Numbered from the stretch's first letter, positions 21,061 to 32,836 are shown. The stretch is DNA of 64,000 nt from Agrobacterium tumefaciens (GCF_005221385.1 NZ_CP039903.1:1860001-1924000), one strand, 5' to 3'. Notes: generated by a model from the sequence alone, not told the origin. Numbers and translations are program-made.

Positions 21061-22193
21061 GCCCCAACTCCTTCATTATTCTTTTTAAATTCCTGTACGG
21101 ACCGGCCTTCGGCAATCGCCTCCACCAGATCGGCCAGCACTTCCGCCGCATGCGGTTTTCCGGTTGCCTTGGCCGCCGCTGCCGTTGAGGAAAGACGATC
21201 CGGTTCCGAAAGCGCCGACGACAGCAGGCCGGAGAGTTTCTGTGGCGACAGTTCCGCCTGTTTGATGACGCTTGCACCGCCGGCAGCCGAAAGTGCGGCC
21301 GCATTGGCCGCCTGATCGTGATCGAGCGCATGCGGATAGGGCACGAGGATCGACGGACGACCGATCACGGAAAGCTCCGACACCGTCGAAGCGCCAGAGC
21401 GGCTGATGACGAGATCGGCCTCGGCGATGCGCGAAGCCATGTCACCGAAGAAGGGTGAAACGTCAGCCTTCACACCAAGCTTCTGGTAGGAGGCTATCAC
21501 GCTGTCCTTGTCTTCGGGCCGGGCCTGCTGGGTGACGACGACGCGCTTGCGCTGCTCGTCCTTCATCAGGCAGATCGCTGCCGGAACGGCGCTCGAAAAG
21601 AACTGCGCGCCCTGGCTACCGCCGAAAACCACAAGCTGGAAAGGCTCCCCCGTCTGCGATGGCGTATAGGGAATTTCAGAGGCCGCCAGCACCGCCGGGC
21701 GCACTGGATTGCCGGTCGCCACCGTCTTGTCGGAATATTGGCCATTGGCAGGCGGCAGGAAACCGCCGGCGATTGCCTTCACCCGCGCTGCCAGCGCCTT
21801 GTTGGCGCGGCCCATCACCGCATTCTGCTCATGAATGATTGAGGGAACGCCAAGTCCGGTCGATGCCAGAAGCGGCGGCACGGTGGGATACCCGCCGAAG
21901 CCGACAACCGCGACCGGCTTCAGTTTCGTAACCAGCCGACGCGCCGCACGAAGACCTACCCACAGCTTCCAGAGCGAACGCACCACGGAAATCGGGTTTT
22001 TCGAGCCGATGGTGGCCGACGGCACCACATGAATTTCATCCGCCGGAAACTTGCCGGCATAACGCTCGGCGCGGCTGTCGGTGACGAGATGCACCTGATA
22101 ACCACGCGCTTTCAGCGTGTGCGCCAGGGCCTCTGCCGGAAACACATGGCCGCCGGTTCCACCGGCGGCAAGAAGAACAATACCCTTGCTCAT
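21057..22193 (-). CDS. murG: Lipid II synthase MurG (GlcNAc transferase)
   Basis: A 378-residue GT28 glycosyltransferase that adds GlcNAc to lipid I on the cytoplasmic face. The first glycine loop [12 protein letters not shown] is at about 9-20, the second at [15 protein letters not shown], and the donor-binding [24 protein letters not shown] lies in the C-terminal domain. It starts six bases after ftsW and its stop overlaps murC. Confidence 0.97.
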   Translation of the reverse strand: MSKGIVLLAAGGTGGHVFPAEALAHTLKARGYQVHLVTDSRAERYAGKFPADEIHVVPSATIGSKNPISVVRSLWKLWVGLRAARRLVTKLKPVAVVGFGGYPTVPPLLASTGLGVPSIIHEQNAVMGRANKALAARVKAIAGGFLPPANGQYSDKTVATGNPVRPAVLAASEIPYTPSQTGEPFQLVVFGGSQGAQFFSSAVPAAICLMKDEQRKRVVVTQQARPEDKDSVIASYQKLGVKADVSPFFGDMASRIAEADLVISRSGASTVSELSVIGRPSILVPYPHALDHDQAANAAALSAAGGASVIKQAELSPQKLSGLLSSALSEPDRLSSTAAAAKATGKPHAAEVLADLVEAIAEGRSVQEFKKNNEGVGA

Positions 22194-22199
22194 GATCGT

Positions 22200-23354
22200 T
22201 TACTCCGCTGGAACGCCGGAACCGACGCGGAAGAAGCTGCGCTCTTGCGCCCGCTTTTCAGGTCTGTGGCGTGTCAGCGCCAGAAGGAAGCCGGCGGTCA
22301 CGCAGATCGCCATCATCGACGAACCGCCATAGGAAATCAAAGGCAGCGTCATGCCCTTGGCGGGCATCAGCTCCAGATTGACGCCGATATTGATCATCGA
22401 CTGCATGCCGATCTGCAGCACGAGACCGGCCACGGCAAAACGGCAGAAATCGTCCTTTTCCTTGAAGGCGTGCGACAGGCCGCGCAGCACGATGAAGGCG
22501 AAAATGGCCACCAGGAACATGCAGAAGATGATGCCGAATTCTTCCGCCGCCACCGAGAAGATGAAGTCGGTATGGCTGTCGGGAATGATGCGCTTGACGA
22601 TGCCCTCGCCCGGTCCGCGCCCGAACCAGTCGCCGCGAATGATCGCCTCACGCGCCGTATCCACCTGGAACGTATCGCCTTCGCCGGTCCAGAAACGGTC
22701 GATACGGCCGGCCACGTGCGGCAGCATCAGATAGGCGGAGATGATGCCGCCGACGCCGACACCGCCGAGCATGATGATCCAGAACCACGGCACGCCCGCC
22801 ATGAAGAACATGCCGCCCCAGACCACCGAGGTCAGGATCGTCTGGCCGAAGTCCGGTTGGGCGATCAGAAGTGCCGCCACGATGCCGAAAGTGATGATGG
22901 CGAAGAGATTGCCGGGAATTTCCGGGTGACGCGCCCGTTCGGCGAACAGCCAGGCGCAGACAATCACGAAGGCAGGCTTCATGAATTCCGAAGGCTGGAT
23001 TGAGAAGGTGCCGATGGAAATCCAGCGCCGCGCGCCCTTGACCTCGATGCCGAAGAACAGCGCGAAGATCATCATCAACAGCGAAGCGATCAGCATGATG
23101 ACCGCCACACGCCGCACCTGACGGGGTGACAGGAAAGAAAGGCCGACCATGATCGCCAGAGACGGCACCATGAACATCGCCTGACGTTCGACGAAGAAGA
23201 AGCTGTTGAGGCCGATACGCTCGGCAACCGCAGGCGACGCCGCAAAGGACAGCATCAGGCCGATGCCCATCAGCGCGACAAACGCCGCCAGAAAGAAACG
23301 GTCGATAGTCCAGAACCATTCCGCAACCGGACCGCGATCAACTCGGCTTACCAT
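22200..23354 (-). CDS. ftsW: Septal peptidoglycan glycosyltransferase FtsW
   Basis: A 384-residue SEDS-family polytopic protein that polymerises lipid II at the septum with FtsI. About ten membrane helices are visible. Characteristic stretches are ARRWISIGTFSIQPSEFMKP and the C-terminal GMTLPLISYGGSSMMA. It lies between murD (5 bp) and murG (6 bp). Confidence 0.96.
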   Translation of the reverse strand: MVSRVDRGPVAEWFWTIDRFFLAAFVALMGIGLMLSFAASPAVAERIGLNSFFFVERQAMFMVPSLAIMVGLSFLSPRQVRRVAVIMLIASLLMMIFALFFGIEVKGARRWISIGTFSIQPSEFMKPAFVIVCAWLFAERARHPEIPGNLFAIITFGIVAALLIAQPDFGQTILTSVVWGGMFFMAGVPWFWIIMLGGVGVGGIISAYLMLPHVAGRIDRFWTGEGDTFQVDTAREAIIRGDWFGRGPGEGIVKRIIPDSHTDFIFSVAAEEFGIIFCMFLVAIFAFIVLRGLSHAFKEKDDFCRFAVAGLVLQIGMQSMINIGVNLELMPAKGMTLPLISYGGSSMMAICVTAGFLLALTRHRPEKRAQERSFFRVGSGVPAE

Positions 23355-23359
23355 GGCCT

Positions 23360-24769
23360 TCAGCCCCCTTTTCCAGAGTGAACGAGCATCGTCATGCCGT
23401 CGAGCGCCGCAACCTGTGCGACGAACGAATCACCTCTGATCTCAAAGTTCTTATATTGATCGAAGCTTGCGCAAGCCGGGGATAACATAACGACATTGCC
23501 GGCCGTTGCATCTTTCTCCGCATCTGCTGCCGCATGCTGCACAGCCTTGTCCAGCGTGCCGGATATTTCATATGGCACCGCCTCGCCGAGTGTCGCGGCA
23601 AACTCCGCCGCCGCTTCACCGATCAGATAGGCTTTGGCGATGCGCGAAAACAGCGGCGACAGGCTGGTTATACCACCCGCTTTGGGCAGACCGCCGGCGA
23701 TCCAGTAGATGCGGTCGAAACTCGAAAGCGCCGGTGCAGCAGCATCCGCATTGGTCGCCTTGCTGTCATTGACGAAGGTGACGTTGCCACGCCGTCCGAC
23801 CGGCTGCATGCGATGCTTGAGGCCCGGGAAAGATTTGAGACCGGCGCGCACTTCGTCTTCGGAAACGCCGACCGCAAGGCAGGCAGCGATTGCCGCCGCC
23901 GCGTTCTGCGCATTGTGGCTGCCACGAAGCGTCTGGATACCGTCGAGATCGACCAGCAGCGACGACGTGCCGCCATGTGCCCGCAGGATGCGGCTGCCTT
24001 CGGCATAAAGACCTTCGGAAACGACGTTGCGCTTGGAAATGCGCTCCACCTTGACGCCAGCGCGCTCGATGCGGTCGGCGATCAGCGTCGAATGGCTGTC
24101 ATCCACACCGACGATCGCAGTGTTGCTCCCCGCCACCAGCCGTTCCTTGACGTCGGCATAATGCTGCATTGTGCCGTGCCGGTCGAGATGATCCGGTGTG
24201 AGATTGAGAAGAATGCCGGCGGTCGGATTAATCGTCGGTGCGAGATCGATTTGGTAGGACGAGCATTCGACAACGTAGAAACGCTGCGCTTTCGGCGGAT
24301 CGAGGCTCAGCACCGCCGTGCCGATATTGCCGCCGAGCTGCGTATCGCGGCCGGATGCCTTGAGAATATGGGCGATCAGCGCCGTCGTCGTGGACTTGCC
24401 GTTGGTGCCGGTAATCGCGATGAAGGGGCAATCCGGCGCATGGGCGCGGCGCTCGCGAATGAAAAGCTCGATATCGCCGATGATCTCAACGCCCGCTGCT
24501 TTCGCAAGGTCCACCGACCAGTGCGGCTTTGGGTGCGTCAACGGCACGCCGGGCGCCAGAACGAAGGAAGAAAACGAGGGCCAGTCTATCGTTCGAAGGT
24601 CCGCCGTCGTGATGCCTTCGGCCTGCGCCTTCGCAACGCTGTCGGGATTGTCGTCGAAAGCGATGACTTCCGCACCACCGGCAACCAGCGCCCGGGCCGT
24701 GACGAGACCTGAACCGCCAAGCCCGAAGAGGGCGACTTTCCTACCTTTGAACGACGTGACCGGGATCAT
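23360..24769 (-). CDS. murD: UDP-N-acetylmuramoylalanine--D-glutamate ligase MurD
   Basis: A 469-residue Mur ligase that adds D-Glu. The P-loop is GTNGKST (121-127); the N-terminal UDP-binding Rossmann starts [11 protein letters not shown], and the central domain has [13 protein letters not shown] and [12 protein letters not shown]. The start at 24769 is three bases after the mraY stop, with GAGGTGAG upstream. Length is typical (about 440-470). Confidence 0.97.
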   Translation of the reverse strand: MIPVTSFKGRKVALFGLGGSGLVTARALVAGGAEVIAFDDNPDSVAKAQAEGITTADLRTIDWPSFSSFVLAPGVPLTHPKPHWSVDLAKAAGVEIIGDIELFIRERRAHAPDCPFIAITGTNGKSTTTALIAHILKASGRDTQLGGNIGTAVLSLDPPKAQRFYVVECSSYQIDLAPTINPTAGILLNLTPDHLDRHGTMQHYADVKERLVAGSNTAIVGVDDSHSTLIADRIERAGVKVERISKRNVVSEGLYAEGSRILRAHGGTSSLLVDLDGIQTLRGSHNAQNAAAAIAACLAVGVSEDEVRAGLKSFPGLKHRMQPVGRRGNVTFVNDSKATNADAAAPALSSFDRIYWIAGGLPKAGGITSLSPLFSRIAKAYLIGEAAAEFAATLGEAVPYEISGTLDKAVQHAAADAEKDATAGNVVMLSPACASFDQYKNFEIRGDSFVAQVAALDGMTMLVHSGKGG

Positions 24770-24772
24770 CGC

Positions 24773-25873
24773 TCACCTCAGCTTCAGGGTGGCGAGGCCA
24801 AGCAGCGCGAGACCCACGGAGATGATCCAGAAGCGGATAACCACCTGGCTTTCGGTCCAGCCCTTTTTCTCGAAATGGTGGTGGATCGGCGCCATCAGGA
24901 AAACGCGCCGGCCGGTGCGCTTGAACCAGAACACCTGAATGATGACCGACAGCGTCTCCATGACGAACAGGCCACCGACGATGACCATGACGATCTCATG
25001 CTTGGTCGCGACAGCGATGGAGCCGATGAGGCCGCCAAGCGCCAGCGAACCCGTATCGCCCATGAAGATGGCGGCGGGCGGCGCGTTGAACCACAGGAAA
25101 CCGAGGCCCGCGCCGATGACCGCACCGACGATGACGGCAAGTTCACCGGTGCCGGGAACGAAATTGATCTGCAGGTAATTGGCGAAAACCGCGTTGCCGG
25201 CGAGATAGGCAATCACGCCGAAAGTGGCAGCAGCGATCATCACCGGCACGATGGCGAGACCATCGAGGCCATCCGTCAGGTTCACCGCATTGCCGGCACC
25301 GACGATGACAAAAGCACCGAACAGCACAAAGAAATAACTCAGATTGATCACGAATTCCTTGAAGAAAGGAAAAGCGATGGAGCTGCCGAGCGTGCCGCCA
25401 TGCGGCGCGGAAGCAAGCGCCATCTTCATCATGAAGAACACGGCAATCGCCGCGATCACGAATTCGATGCCGAGACGAGCCTTGCCGGAAAAACCCTTGT
25501 CGCTCTGCTTCGTCACCTTGAGATAATCGTCGTAAAAGCCGATTGCGCCGAAACCGAGCGTCACCATCAAAACAGCGACGACATAGACATTCGACAGGTC
25601 ACCCCAGAGCAGCGAACCGCCGAGAATACCTGCAAGGATCATCAGCCCGCCCATGGTCGGGGTACCGGCCTTCTTGAAATGGGTCTGCGGCCCGTCAGCG
25701 CGGATCGGCTGGCCTTTGCCCTGGCGAACGCGCAGCGAGTTGATGATTGCCGGCCCGAACAGGAAGACGATCAACGCAGAGGTGAACATTGCGGCACCCG
25801 CCCGGAAGGTGATGTACCGGAAGAGGTTGAAGACTTGAACTTTATCCGACAGTTCGACGAGCCAGATCAGCAT
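24773..25873 (-). CDS. mraY: Phospho-MurNAc-pentapeptide translocase MraY
   Basis: A 366-residue integral membrane enzyme that moves phospho-MurNAc-pentapeptide onto undecaprenyl phosphate, giving lipid I. Ten helices are expected and seen. Catalytic-site stretches include [21 protein letters not shown] and the HHHFEKKGW motif near the C-terminus. It sits 23 bp after murF and three bases before murD. Confidence 0.97.
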   Translation of the reverse strand: MLIWLVELSDKVQVFNLFRYITFRAGAAMFTSALIVFLFGPAIINSLRVRQGKGQPIRADGPQTHFKKAGTPTMGGLMILAGILGGSLLWGDLSNVYVVAVLMVTLGFGAIGFYDDYLKVTKQSDKGFSGKARLGIEFVIAAIAVFFMMKMALASAPHGGTLGSSIAFPFFKEFVINLSYFFVLFGAFVIVGAGNAVNLTDGLDGLAIVPVMIAAATFGVIAYLAGNAVFANYLQINFVPGTGELAVIVGAVIGAGLGFLWFNAPPAAIFMGDTGSLALGGLIGSIAVATKHEIVMVIVGGLFVMETLSVIIQVFWFKRTGRRVFLMAPIHHHFEKKGWTESQVVIRFWIISVGLALLGLATLKLR

Positions 25874-25896
25874 ATTTGCCCTTTCAAAAGGCTATT

Positions 25897-27330
25897 TCAG
25901 ACTTGGCGTTCCGTCTCGGGGAATGCCGGATACTTGTCAAGCAGGGCGGCGACAATCTTGCCGAAACCAAGCCCCAGTGACGATTTTACCATGAGCGCGT
26001 CTCCCGGTTGCACCCATTGCAGGGCGAAATCGGTGAGTTCCACTGTTGTCGGGAACCAGATGACGGTGACGCTATCCGGCAACGCATCGCGAAGAGCGGC
26101 CATCGCCTCTCCCGCCAGCCAGACATGTTCGATACCCGCCGCAAGCAGCGGCCCGGCCAGCTCCTCATGCAGCTGCGCGGAAAATTCACCCATTTCCAGC
26201 ATGTCGCCGAGAACTGCAACGCGTCGGCCGTGGCCCTGCGTTTCGGTTTCCGCCAGCACGGCAATCGCTGCCCGCATGGAGGCCGGATTGGCATTGTAGC
26301 TCTCGTCGATCAACAGGAAGGAGCCGCCGTCGATTGTCAGGCGGTGGCGCTGGCCACGCCCTTTCACCGCCTCGAGTGTTCCAAGCGCCTCAAAAGCCCG
26401 GTCGAGATTGGCGCCGGTCACGGCAACAGCACCAAGCACGGCCATGGCATTGTCGGCGATGTGACGACCGGGAACGTTCAGGTGCAATTCGCTGGTCTCA
26501 CCGTTCACGATCGCCCAGATGGTTGAACCCGAAGGCGTGCTTTCGAAATCGGCAAGCCGGAAATCTGCTTTTGCATGCTGCCCGAAGGTCAGAACATGCT
26601 CGATGCCCTGTTCCTGCGCGACCTCTTCAAGCTGCTCGAACTGGGCATTGTCGCGGTTGAGGATGACGGAGCCGCCCTCCTCCAGACCTTCGAATATCTC
26701 CGCCTTGGCGGCTGCGATTTCTTCTATGTTCTTGAAATTGCCGAGATGGGCAGCAGCGATGGTGGTGATGATCGCCACATGCGGGCGCACCATCTTCACC
26801 AGCGGGCGGATTTCGCCGGAATGGTTCATGCCGATTTCGAACACACCGAATTCGGTATCGGCGGGCATGCGCGCCAGCGTCAGCGGCACACCCCAATGGT
26901 TGTTGAAGGAAGCGACCGCCGCGTGAACCCGGCCCGACGGCTCCAGAGCCTGCCGTAGCATCTCCTTCGTCGTCGTCTTGCCGACCGAACCGGTCACCGC
27001 GATGATGCGCGCCGACGTTCTTTCACGTGCTGCAATTGCGAGCTTGCCGAGTGCGGCGAGAACATCCTCCACCACGATCATCGGCACGGTCAGCCGGCCG
27101 AGCGCTGGCAGCTTGCCTTCGGCCACGACCAGAAGGCCGGCACCATTTGCAACGGCAAAGCTGGTATAATCATGGCCATCGACCCGATCACCCTTGATGG
27201 CGAAGAAGGCCTCTCCGGGTTTAACGGTCCGGCTGTCGATGGAAATGCCGGTGATTCCGGTCGGCAGGTTGCCCACCGGGCGTCCTGCCGTGATGGCGAT
27301 CATATCGGCGACTGTCCATAACCAGCTCAA
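25897..27330 (-). CDS. murF: UDP-MurNAc-tripeptide D-Ala-D-Ala ligase MurF
   Basis: A 477-residue Mur ligase that adds D-Ala-D-Ala made by Ddl. The P-loop is GSVGKTT (114-120), with [11 protein letters not shown] and [11 protein letters not shown] in the central and C-terminal domains. The start codon is TTG at 27330, overlapping the murE stop (TTGA), with AAGGA eight bases ahead; no in-frame ATG lies at a better place. The rare start may tune MurF against MurE. Confidence 0.95.
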   Translation of the reverse strand: MSWLWTVADMIAITAGRPVGNLPTGITGISIDSRTVKPGEAFFAIKGDRVDGHDYTSFAVANGAGLLVVAEGKLPALGRLTVPMIVVEDVLAALGKLAIAARERTSARIIAVTGSVGKTTTKEMLRQALEPSGRVHAAVASFNNHWGVPLTLARMPADTEFGVFEIGMNHSGEIRPLVKMVRPHVAIITTIAAAHLGNFKNIEEIAAAKAEIFEGLEEGGSVILNRDNAQFEQLEEVAQEQGIEHVLTFGQHAKADFRLADFESTPSGSTIWAIVNGETSELHLNVPGRHIADNAMAVLGAVAVTGANLDRAFEALGTLEAVKGRGQRHRLTIDGGSFLLIDESYNANPASMRAAIAVLAETETQGHGRRVAVLGDMLEMGEFSAQLHEELAGPLLAAGIEHVWLAGEAMAALRDALPDSVTVIWFPTTVELTDFALQWVQPGDALMVKSSLGLGFGKIVAALLDKYPAFPETERQV

Positions 27331-28787
27331 ATCTTCAATCCTTCCAGCGCAGCGCGCACCTGTTCATGATCGGAAAACGGCAGTGTCACGGAACCGACGA
27401 TCTGCCCCTCTTCATGCCCCTTGCCCGCGACGATCAGCGTATCGCCGTTTGAAAGCAGCGACACCGCATGGTGGATCGCCTGCGACCTGTCGCCGATTTC
27501 CACTGCACCCGGCGCCGCCGCCATGACTTCGGACCGGATCGTTGCGGCATCCTCCGAGCGCGGATTGTCATCGGTGACGATGACGATGTCGGAAAGCCGC
27601 GTCGCTACTTCACCCATGATCGGGCGTTTGCCCTTGTCGCGGTCGCCGCCACAGCCAAAGACGGTGATAATACGGCCTGAAGTGAAAGGTCTGACCGAGG
27701 TCAGTACATTCTCCAGCGCATCCGGCTTATGGGCATAATCCACATAGGCAAGCGCGCCGTTCTTCGTCTGGCCCACGAGTTCCAGACGACCGGCAGCGCC
27801 GATCAGCTTTTCAAGCGCCTTCATCGCTACAGTGGCGGAAACGCCGGTGGACATGGCAAGGCCGGCCGCCACGAGAGCGTTGGCCACCTGAAAATCGCCA
27901 GCGAGCGGAATATCGACTTCGTAAATCACGCCGTCATGATGCACTTCGATCATCTGTTTATGACGGAAATGCTCCACCCGTTTCAGCGCCAGGTAATCGC
28001 CCTTGCGGCCGACAGTGCGAATATCAAGGCCCGCATCACCCGCGGCGCGGATCGCCTGCTGCGACCAGGGATCGTCGGCAAAGATCACCGCCGGCGCACC
28101 TTTTTCCATCAACGTGTCGAACAGCCGCATCTTCGCGGCCATATAGTCCTCAACGGTCGGATGATAATCCATGTGATCGCGGCCGAGATTTGTGAAACCG
28201 GCCGCTGCAAGCTTCACGCCATCGATGCGGCGCTGGTCGAGGCCGTGGCTCGAAGCCTCCATCGCCGCGTGCGTTACGCCTTCGGAGGCAAGCTCGGCCA
28301 GAAGTGCATGCAATGTCACAGGGTCGGGCGTCGTCAGCGCGCCATAATCCTCGCGGCCGGGCGCAATGACACCCGTCGTGCCAATCTGTGCGGCGGCATG
28401 GCCGGCAAAGGCCCAGATCTGCCGCACGAAAGAGGCGACCGAGGTCTTTCCAGCCGTGCCGGTGACGGCAACCATGGTTTCAGGCTGTTTTCCGTAGAAC
28501 CGGGCTGCGGCAAGGGAGAGATAGAGGCGCGGGTCCGTAACGGCCAGCACCGGCACGTCAGCTTGCGCCGCATGTGCAGAAACGACGGCAACCGCACCCT
28601 TGGCAACCGCGTCCTTCACATAGGCCGCACCATCCGCCTTCGTGCCCGCAACCGCCACGAACAGGCTGCCGGGCTGAACCTTGCGGCTGTCTGCCGTTAT
28701 TCCCCCGATTTCGATCGCCCCGATCTCAGACAGGAGCAATTCTTTCAATTCCGGAAACGCGTTTCCGGATATATCTCGCAAATTCAT
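27327..28787 (-). CDS. murE: UDP-MurNAc-dipeptide--meso-DAP ligase MurE
   Basis: A 486-residue Mur ligase that adds the third stem residue. The P-loop is GTAGKTS (110-116), and the DDNPRSED motif marks meso-diaminopimelate rather than lysine specificity. A longer frame reaches 28850 from a TTG inside the ftsI stop, but the ATG at 28787 begins MNLRDISG at the family start. Its ribosome-binding site is weak, and a hairpin lies in the 59-bp gap after ftsI. Confidence 0.95.
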   Translation of the reverse strand: MNLRDISGNAFPELKELLLSEIGAIEIGGITADSRKVQPGSLFVAVAGTKADGAAYVKDAVAKGAVAVVSAHAAQADVPVLAVTDPRLYLSLAAARFYGKQPETMVAVTGTAGKTSVASFVRQIWAFAGHAAAQIGTTGVIAPGREDYGALTTPDPVTLHALLAELASEGVTHAAMEASSHGLDQRRIDGVKLAAAGFTNLGRDHMDYHPTVEDYMAAKMRLFDTLMEKGAPAVIFADDPWSQQAIRAAGDAGLDIRTVGRKGDYLALKRVEHFRHKQMIEVHHDGVIYEVDIPLAGDFQVANALVAAGLAMSTGVSATVAMKALEKLIGAAGRLELVGQTKNGALAYVDYAHKPDALENVLTSVRPFTSGRIITVFGCGGDRDKGKRPIMGEVATRLSDIVIVTDDNPRSEDAATIRSEVMAAAPGAVEIGDRSQAIHHAVSLLSNGDTLIVAGKGHEEGQIVGSVTLPFSDHEQVRAALEGLKI

Positions 28788-28809
28788 CGACTGTGTCCGT
28801 CTTGTCCCC

Positions 28810-28826
28810 CCGGCGCGAATCGCCGG
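28810..28826. other. Hairpin between ftsI and murE
   Basis: CCGGCG-CGAAT-CGCCGG forms a 6-bp GC-only stem in the 59-bp ftsI-murE gap, the largest gap in this part of the operon. No T run follows, so it is not a standard terminator; it could be an attenuator or processing site. Confidence 0.4.
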
Positions 28827-28846
28827 AACATCATAAGCTCTAACAA

Positions 28847-30589
28847 TCAATAAGACACGAGCAAGGCCGAGCCATCCTTGCCGAACTTCGGCTTCACACC
28901 CAGCACTGCCGCCGTGCGGGCGATGATATCGCGCACCATCGGCGCTGCGGACGTGCCGGCGAGTGCTGCGCCATTGCCCTTGTCCGTCTTCGGTTCATCA
29001 ATGAAGGTCAACACCACATATTGCGGGTCGTCGATCGGGAAAGCCGACAGGAAGGCGTTGAAGTTCTTGTCGCGCACATAACGGCCATTGACGACCTTGT
29101 CCGCCGTGCCGGTCTTGCCGCCGACGTTAAAACCGTCGACGCGCGCATTGCGGCCGGACCCGTTCACGCCGTTCCATTCAAACAGGAAGCGCATGTCCTT
29201 GCTGGTGGTGGGCTTCAGAACCTGCTTTGCCACCATATCGGCCTGTTCGCGGGTGCGCGGCAGGAAGGTCGGCTCGATCAGCTTGCCGCCGTTGACGAGT
29301 GCAGCCCCGGCAACCGCCGTCTGCAGCGGCGTCGTCGAAACGCCGTGACCGAAGGAAATGGTGATGGAGTTGATCTTCTTCCATTCACGCGGCTGCGATG
29401 GCAGCGCTACCTCCGGCAATTCCGTCTGCATGCGGGTCAAAAGTCCAAGCTTCGTCAGAAACTCCTTGTGGCCTTCGGTGCCCACGGTGTCGGCGATCTT
29501 GGCCGTACCGATATTGGACGAAAACTGGAAGATTTCCGGGACCGACAAAACGCGGTTCTTGCCGTGGAAGTCCTTGATGGTGAAACCGCCGATCCGGATC
29601 GGATAACGGGCGTCGAAACTGTCACCCAGACGCACACGACCCGAATCGAGGCCCATGGCGATGGTGAAGGACTTGAAGGTCGACCCCATTTCGAACGTAC
29701 CGTTCGACATGCGGTTGAGCCAGCCCTCTTTCGCCCCTTCGGCCGGGTTATTCGGATCGTAATCCGGCACCGAGGCCATGGCGAGGACTTCACCCGTATG
29801 CACGTCCAGCACCACGGCGCCGGCACCGATTGCCTGGAACTTGGCGATCGCCGACGTTACGACTTCACGCACGATGGACTGCACGCGCAGATCGATCGAA
29901 AGCTTTACCGGTTCCAGCGGTTGATCGCTGGTCATGCCAAGCGCCGTCAGATCGGCAAGTCCCTGATTGTCGACATAACGCTCCATACCCGCCACGCCGC
30001 GATTGTCGATGTTCACATGACCGACGACATGGGCAGCCGTTGGCCCACCCGGATAGAACCGGCGTTTTTCCGGGCGGAACCCCACACCGGGAATACCGAG
30101 CGCCAGAATCTGGCTCTGCTGTTTGGGCGTCAACTGACGACGCAGCCATTGGAAACGGGAATTTGAGGTGAGCTTCTGATAGGTGCCGCGCTGATCGAGA
30201 TCAGGCAGAACGGTGCGCAGCTTCTCGATCGCCTCGTCGATATCGACAATGCGATGCGGCTCGGCAAATAGAGAGACAGTGCGGATATCGGTGGCGAGAA
30301 CCTCGCCGTTGCGATCGAGAAGGTCCGGGCGCGACGCCATCAGCCGGTCTGCGGGCGCGATGCTCGAAACGGTTTCCTGTTCCGCCATGCCATATTGCAC
30401 CAGACGACCGCCCACGACGCCGTAAAAAGCGACGAATCCGAAAATGATCAGGCCGACGCGGCTCTTCGCCTGCGCCGCCCTTTTCTTGCGGGCGCCCTCG
30501 AAAGCCGCATGGTCGGTATAAACGCCGGTCGTGCTGGCGGAAAAATGAGCCTTGCTCTTCAAAACCATGACGCGGGAGAGAAAAGACAT
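28847..30589 (-). CDS. ftsI: Septal transpeptidase FtsI (PBP3)
   Basis: A 580-residue class B penicillin-binding protein that cross-links septal peptidoglycan. A cytoplasmic tail and one membrane segment (about 44-64) precede the pedestal. The catalytic motifs are S303-T-F-K, S357-S-N and K492-T-G. The ATG shares bases with the ftsL stop (TGATG), so FtsL and FtsI should be made in step. Confidence 0.97.
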   Translation of the reverse strand: MSFLSRVMVLKSKAHFSASTTGVYTDHAAFEGARKKRAAQAKSRVGLIIFGFVAFYGVVGGRLVQYGMAEQETVSSIAPADRLMASRPDLLDRNGEVLATDIRTVSLFAEPHRIVDIDEAIEKLRTVLPDLDQRGTYQKLTSNSRFQWLRRQLTPKQQSQILALGIPGVGFRPEKRRFYPGGPTAAHVVGHVNIDNRGVAGMERYVDNQGLADLTALGMTSDQPLEPVKLSIDLRVQSIVREVVTSAIAKFQAIGAGAVVLDVHTGEVLAMASVPDYDPNNPAEGAKEGWLNRMSNGTFEMGSTFKSFTIAMGLDSGRVRLGDSFDARYPIRIGGFTIKDFHGKNRVLSVPEIFQFSSNIGTAKIADTVGTEGHKEFLTKLGLLTRMQTELPEVALPSQPREWKKINSITISFGHGVSTTPLQTAVAGAALVNGGKLIEPTFLPRTREQADMVAKQVLKPTTSKDMRFLFEWNGVNGSGRNARVDGFNVGGKTGTADKVVNGRYVRDKNFNAFLSAFPIDDPQYVVLTFIDEPKTDKGNGAALAGTSAAPMVRDIIARTAAVLGVKPKFGKDGSALLVSY

Positions 30590-31143
30590 CAGCGGTTCAC
30601 CGATCCTGTTATCGTGTCATCCATGTCATCGGTTTCATCACCGGCAACGGCGGAGACGGCCGGAGCCGCTGGGGGACGGGAAACGCGTGCCCGCGGCGTC
30701 GGAACCGGGGCGCCATTGGCGGCGATCTGGCCCGCCGGCGGCGATTTCTTTTTGGTGGCCGCGCCAAGCGTCGCGCCCGGCTTGGAACCGTTGACGGCGG
30801 CGGCAATCACATCCTCGACGCTCATGCCTTCCGGCTCAGGCGGTTGCGGCAATTGCGAGCGCAGCATGGGCAGCTCGCGCGGCTGCGCCAATTGTGTTGG
30901 CAGCGTCGGCGAAAGACCAAGCTCGTCCTGATAGGCATTGACCAGACGATGCAGACGGTTCGGCTGCGTCAAGAGCGCCCAGTCGGCCCGCAGCAAATCG
31001 ATCGTATCCTTTTCAAGCTTGATTTCGGCCTCGAGCTTGCGGACCTCTTCGAGCTTCAGATCGGCCTTGTGCTTGATCGAATAGGTGACGACGGCCGCCG
31101 CGACCATGACCCCCATCAAGATGACATCGAAAGTACGCAGCAT
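30589..31143 (-). CDS. ftsL: Cell division protein FtsL
   Basis: A 184-residue bitopic protein. Residues 1-20 (MLRTFDVILMGVMVAAAVVT) form the membrane segment, followed by a coiled coil (KADLKLEEVRKLEAEIKLEK) and the ADWALLTQPNRLHRL motif typical of alphaproteobacterial FtsL. A low-complexity Pro/Ala-rich tail of about 85 residues makes it longer than enteric FtsL (121). The start is one base after rsmH. It bridges FtsQ and FtsW/FtsI in the divisome. Confidence 0.9.
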   Translation of the reverse strand: MLRTFDVILMGVMVAAAVVTYSIKHKADLKLEEVRKLEAEIKLEKDTIDLLRADWALLTQPNRLHRLVNAYQDELGLSPTLPTQLAQPRELPMLRSQLPQPPEPEGMSVEDVIAAAVNGSKPGATLGAATKKKSPPAGQIAANGAPVPTPRARVSRPPAAPAVSAVAGDETDDMDDTITGSVNR

Positions 31144-31144
31144 A

Positions 31145-32170
31145 TCAGCCTCCCATCTTTTCAAGGCTGGCGAGATCGGGAAGCTCGAAGATCGAGAAAT
31201 CCGCCGCGCGCGCTGGCGCGGTCGTGCGCAGACCGGCCCGCAGCTTGGCTGAGCGGGCACGCGGATTGAGTTCCGCCTCCGCATCGCTGGCAGCGATCAT
31301 CGGCTTGCCGATATTGTCAAAAATGGCGGGCTTGTCTTCAACCATCGGCAGGTGCCGGGAACCGGCGGCCTTGCCCGAACGGTCGGAGAAGAATTTCTTG
31401 ACGATGCGGTCTTCCAGCGAATGGAACGTGACGACGACCAGGCGACCACCCGGCTTCAGGGACCGCTCTGCAGCGAAAAGCGCCTGTGCCAACTCGCCGA
31501 GTTCGTCATTGACGAAAACCCGAAGCGCCTGAAACACCCGCGTCGCAGGATGGATCTTGTCTTTCGCCTTGCGCGGCGTGACGATCTCGATGAGACCCGC
31601 AAGATCGCGCGTGGTGCGGAAGGGCTCGTCTGCCCTCCTCTTCTCGATGGCGCGAGCGATGCGGCCCGGCTGCTTTTCTTCACCGAGAAAACCGAAGATG
31701 CGGATGAGATCACCGACTTTCGCACGATTGACGACATCCGCCGCCGAAACGCCGGAAGCGGACATGCGCATGTCGAGCGGGCCATTCTTCTGGAAGGAAA
31801 AACCGCGCTCGGCCTCGTCGATCTGCATGGAGGAAACGCCGATATCGAGAACGACGCCGTCAAGGCCGCCTTCCGGCGCGTGCCTCGCCAGATCGGAAAA
31901 TTGCGATTGAATGAGGCTTAACCTGCCGCCATTGGCGGCAACCATCGCCTGACCGCCGGCTATCGCGGTTGGATCGCGGTCAAGCGCGATGACGTTGGCG
32001 CCCTGATCGAGAATGGCCTGGGTGTAACCGCCGGCACCGAAAGTGCCATCAAGGATGATCGTTCCGGATGCGGGTTCAAGCGCGGCAATGACTTCGCGAA
32101 GCAGGACAGGGATGTGACGCTGAGGTCCGCTATCGGCATCAGAAGATCGTCCGCCAGAATTCGCCGCCAT
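31145..32170 (-). CDS. rsmH: 16S rRNA m4C1402 methyltransferase RsmH (MraW)
   Basis: A 341-residue SAM-dependent methyltransferase that N4-methylates C1402 of 16S r[18 protein letters not shown] at the start, the SAM loop [15 protein letters not shown] and the [22 protein letters not shown] motif identify it. The frame runs open back through mraZ to 32812, but the ATG at 32170 with GGGGA upstream begins the family sequence 14 bp after mraZ. Confidence 0.96.
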   Translation of the reverse strand: MAANSGGRSSDADSGPQRHIPVLLREVIAALEPASGTIILDGTFGAGGYTQAILDQGANVIALDRDPTAIAGGQAMVAANGGRLSLIQSQFSDLARHAPEGGLDGVVLDIGVSSMQIDEAERGFSFQKNGPLDMRMSASGVSAADVVNRAKVGDLIRIFGFLGEEKQPGRIARAIEKRRADEPFRTTRDLAGLIEIVTPRKAKDKIHPATRVFQALRVFVNDELGELAQALFAAERSLKPGGRLVVVTFHSLEDRIVKKFFSDRSGKAAGSRHLPMVEDKPAIFDNIGKPMIAASDAEAELNPRARSAKLRAGLRTTAPARAADFSIFELPDLASLEKMGG

Positions 32171-32184
32171 TCCGTGTCCCCGTC

Positions 32185-32625
32185 CTATGCGGGGCGAGCA
32201 GCCGAAAAACCGCGCCCCGCTCTTGCTTCCGCCTGCGCGCCCAAAAACGCATTCGGTTGCCAAAGCTGAAAATGATCCGCCCGTCCGACGAAGGTGACCT
32301 CGGTGGATATGCCGGTAAATTCCCGCACGAAATCCGTCACCATCAACCGACCTTCCTGGTCGAGCTTCATGAAGACACCGCCGCCGTGAACCAGCAGCGA
32401 CATCGCGTTCGCTTCCGGCGAGAAGGCATCCATGGATGCGATCTGCCGCTCGTAGCGCTCCAGCAAATCCGGACCGCCGACACTGATTGCCGGGAAAGCG
32501 AAATCCTGAAGGCAATAAAGCTCCTGGATACCGCGCCTCACCAGCACCGAACGAAACGGAGACGGAACCGAAACGCGCCCCTTGGCGTCGATCCTGTTCG
32601 TTACGTTCGATAAAAAGCGGTCCAT
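32185..32625 (-). CDS. mraZ: Transcriptional regulator MraZ
   Basis: A 146-residue protein with two SpoVT-AbrB-type DNA-binding domains (about 5-50 and 78-125; the first starts [19 protein letters not shown]). MraZ forms rings and represses its own dcw promoter by binding TGGG repeats. Four such repeats overlap the promoter here (32802-32836). It is the first gene of the operon that runs to murB. Confidence 0.96.
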   Translation of the reverse strand: MDRFLSNVTNRIDAKGRVSVPSPFRSVLVRRGIQELYCLQDFAFPAISVGGPDLLERYERQIASMDAFSPEANAMSLLVHGGGVFMKLDQEGRLMVTDFVREFTGISTEVTFVGRADHFQLWQPNAFLGAQAEARAGRGFSAARPA

Positions 32626-32801
32626 TACTCAACTCGCCCAAACCGCAATCCGCCAGACGAACCATCCGCCCCACAGACAACACCGGTACGCACGACACAT
32701 CGCCAAGCGCCAGGGCAACATGCCCTGCAGCAGCCCCTTGCAGGCTCCTCACTCGTTTCAGCGATTGCGGGTCAAAAACACGACCCAGTGTGGTGTGTAT
32801 T

Positions 32802-32836
32802 TGGGATATCATGGGACACTATGGGCGTCAATGGGA
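32802..32836 (-). promoter_or_regulatory. mraZ promoter covered by a four-box MraZ operator
   Basis: TGGGA, TGGGA, TGGGC and TGGGA start at 32802, 32812, 32822 and 32832 on the plus strand, exactly 10 bp apart with 5-bp spacers. On the minus strand TTGACG (32831-32826), a 17-bp spacer and TATCCC (32808-32803) make a plausible sigma-70 promoter inside the array. Known MraZ sites are TGGGN repeats with the same spacing. Confidence 0.85.

Noticed and set aside
19699-21315. Long plus-strand open frame (538 codons) antisense to murC and murG
   Set aside because: It lies wholly over well-supported minus-strand mur genes, has no family resemblance, and reflects high-GC codon bias opening the antisense frame. 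Similar long shadows exist over ligA (5498-6529), recN (8234-9709), murD (23534-24712) and mraY/murF (24875-26299).
32171-32812. In-frame N-terminal extension of rsmH by 214 codons through mraZ
   Set aside because: The extension has no RsmH similarity and overlaps mraZ in another frame; the ATG at 32170 with its own ribosome-binding site begins exactly at the family N-terminus.
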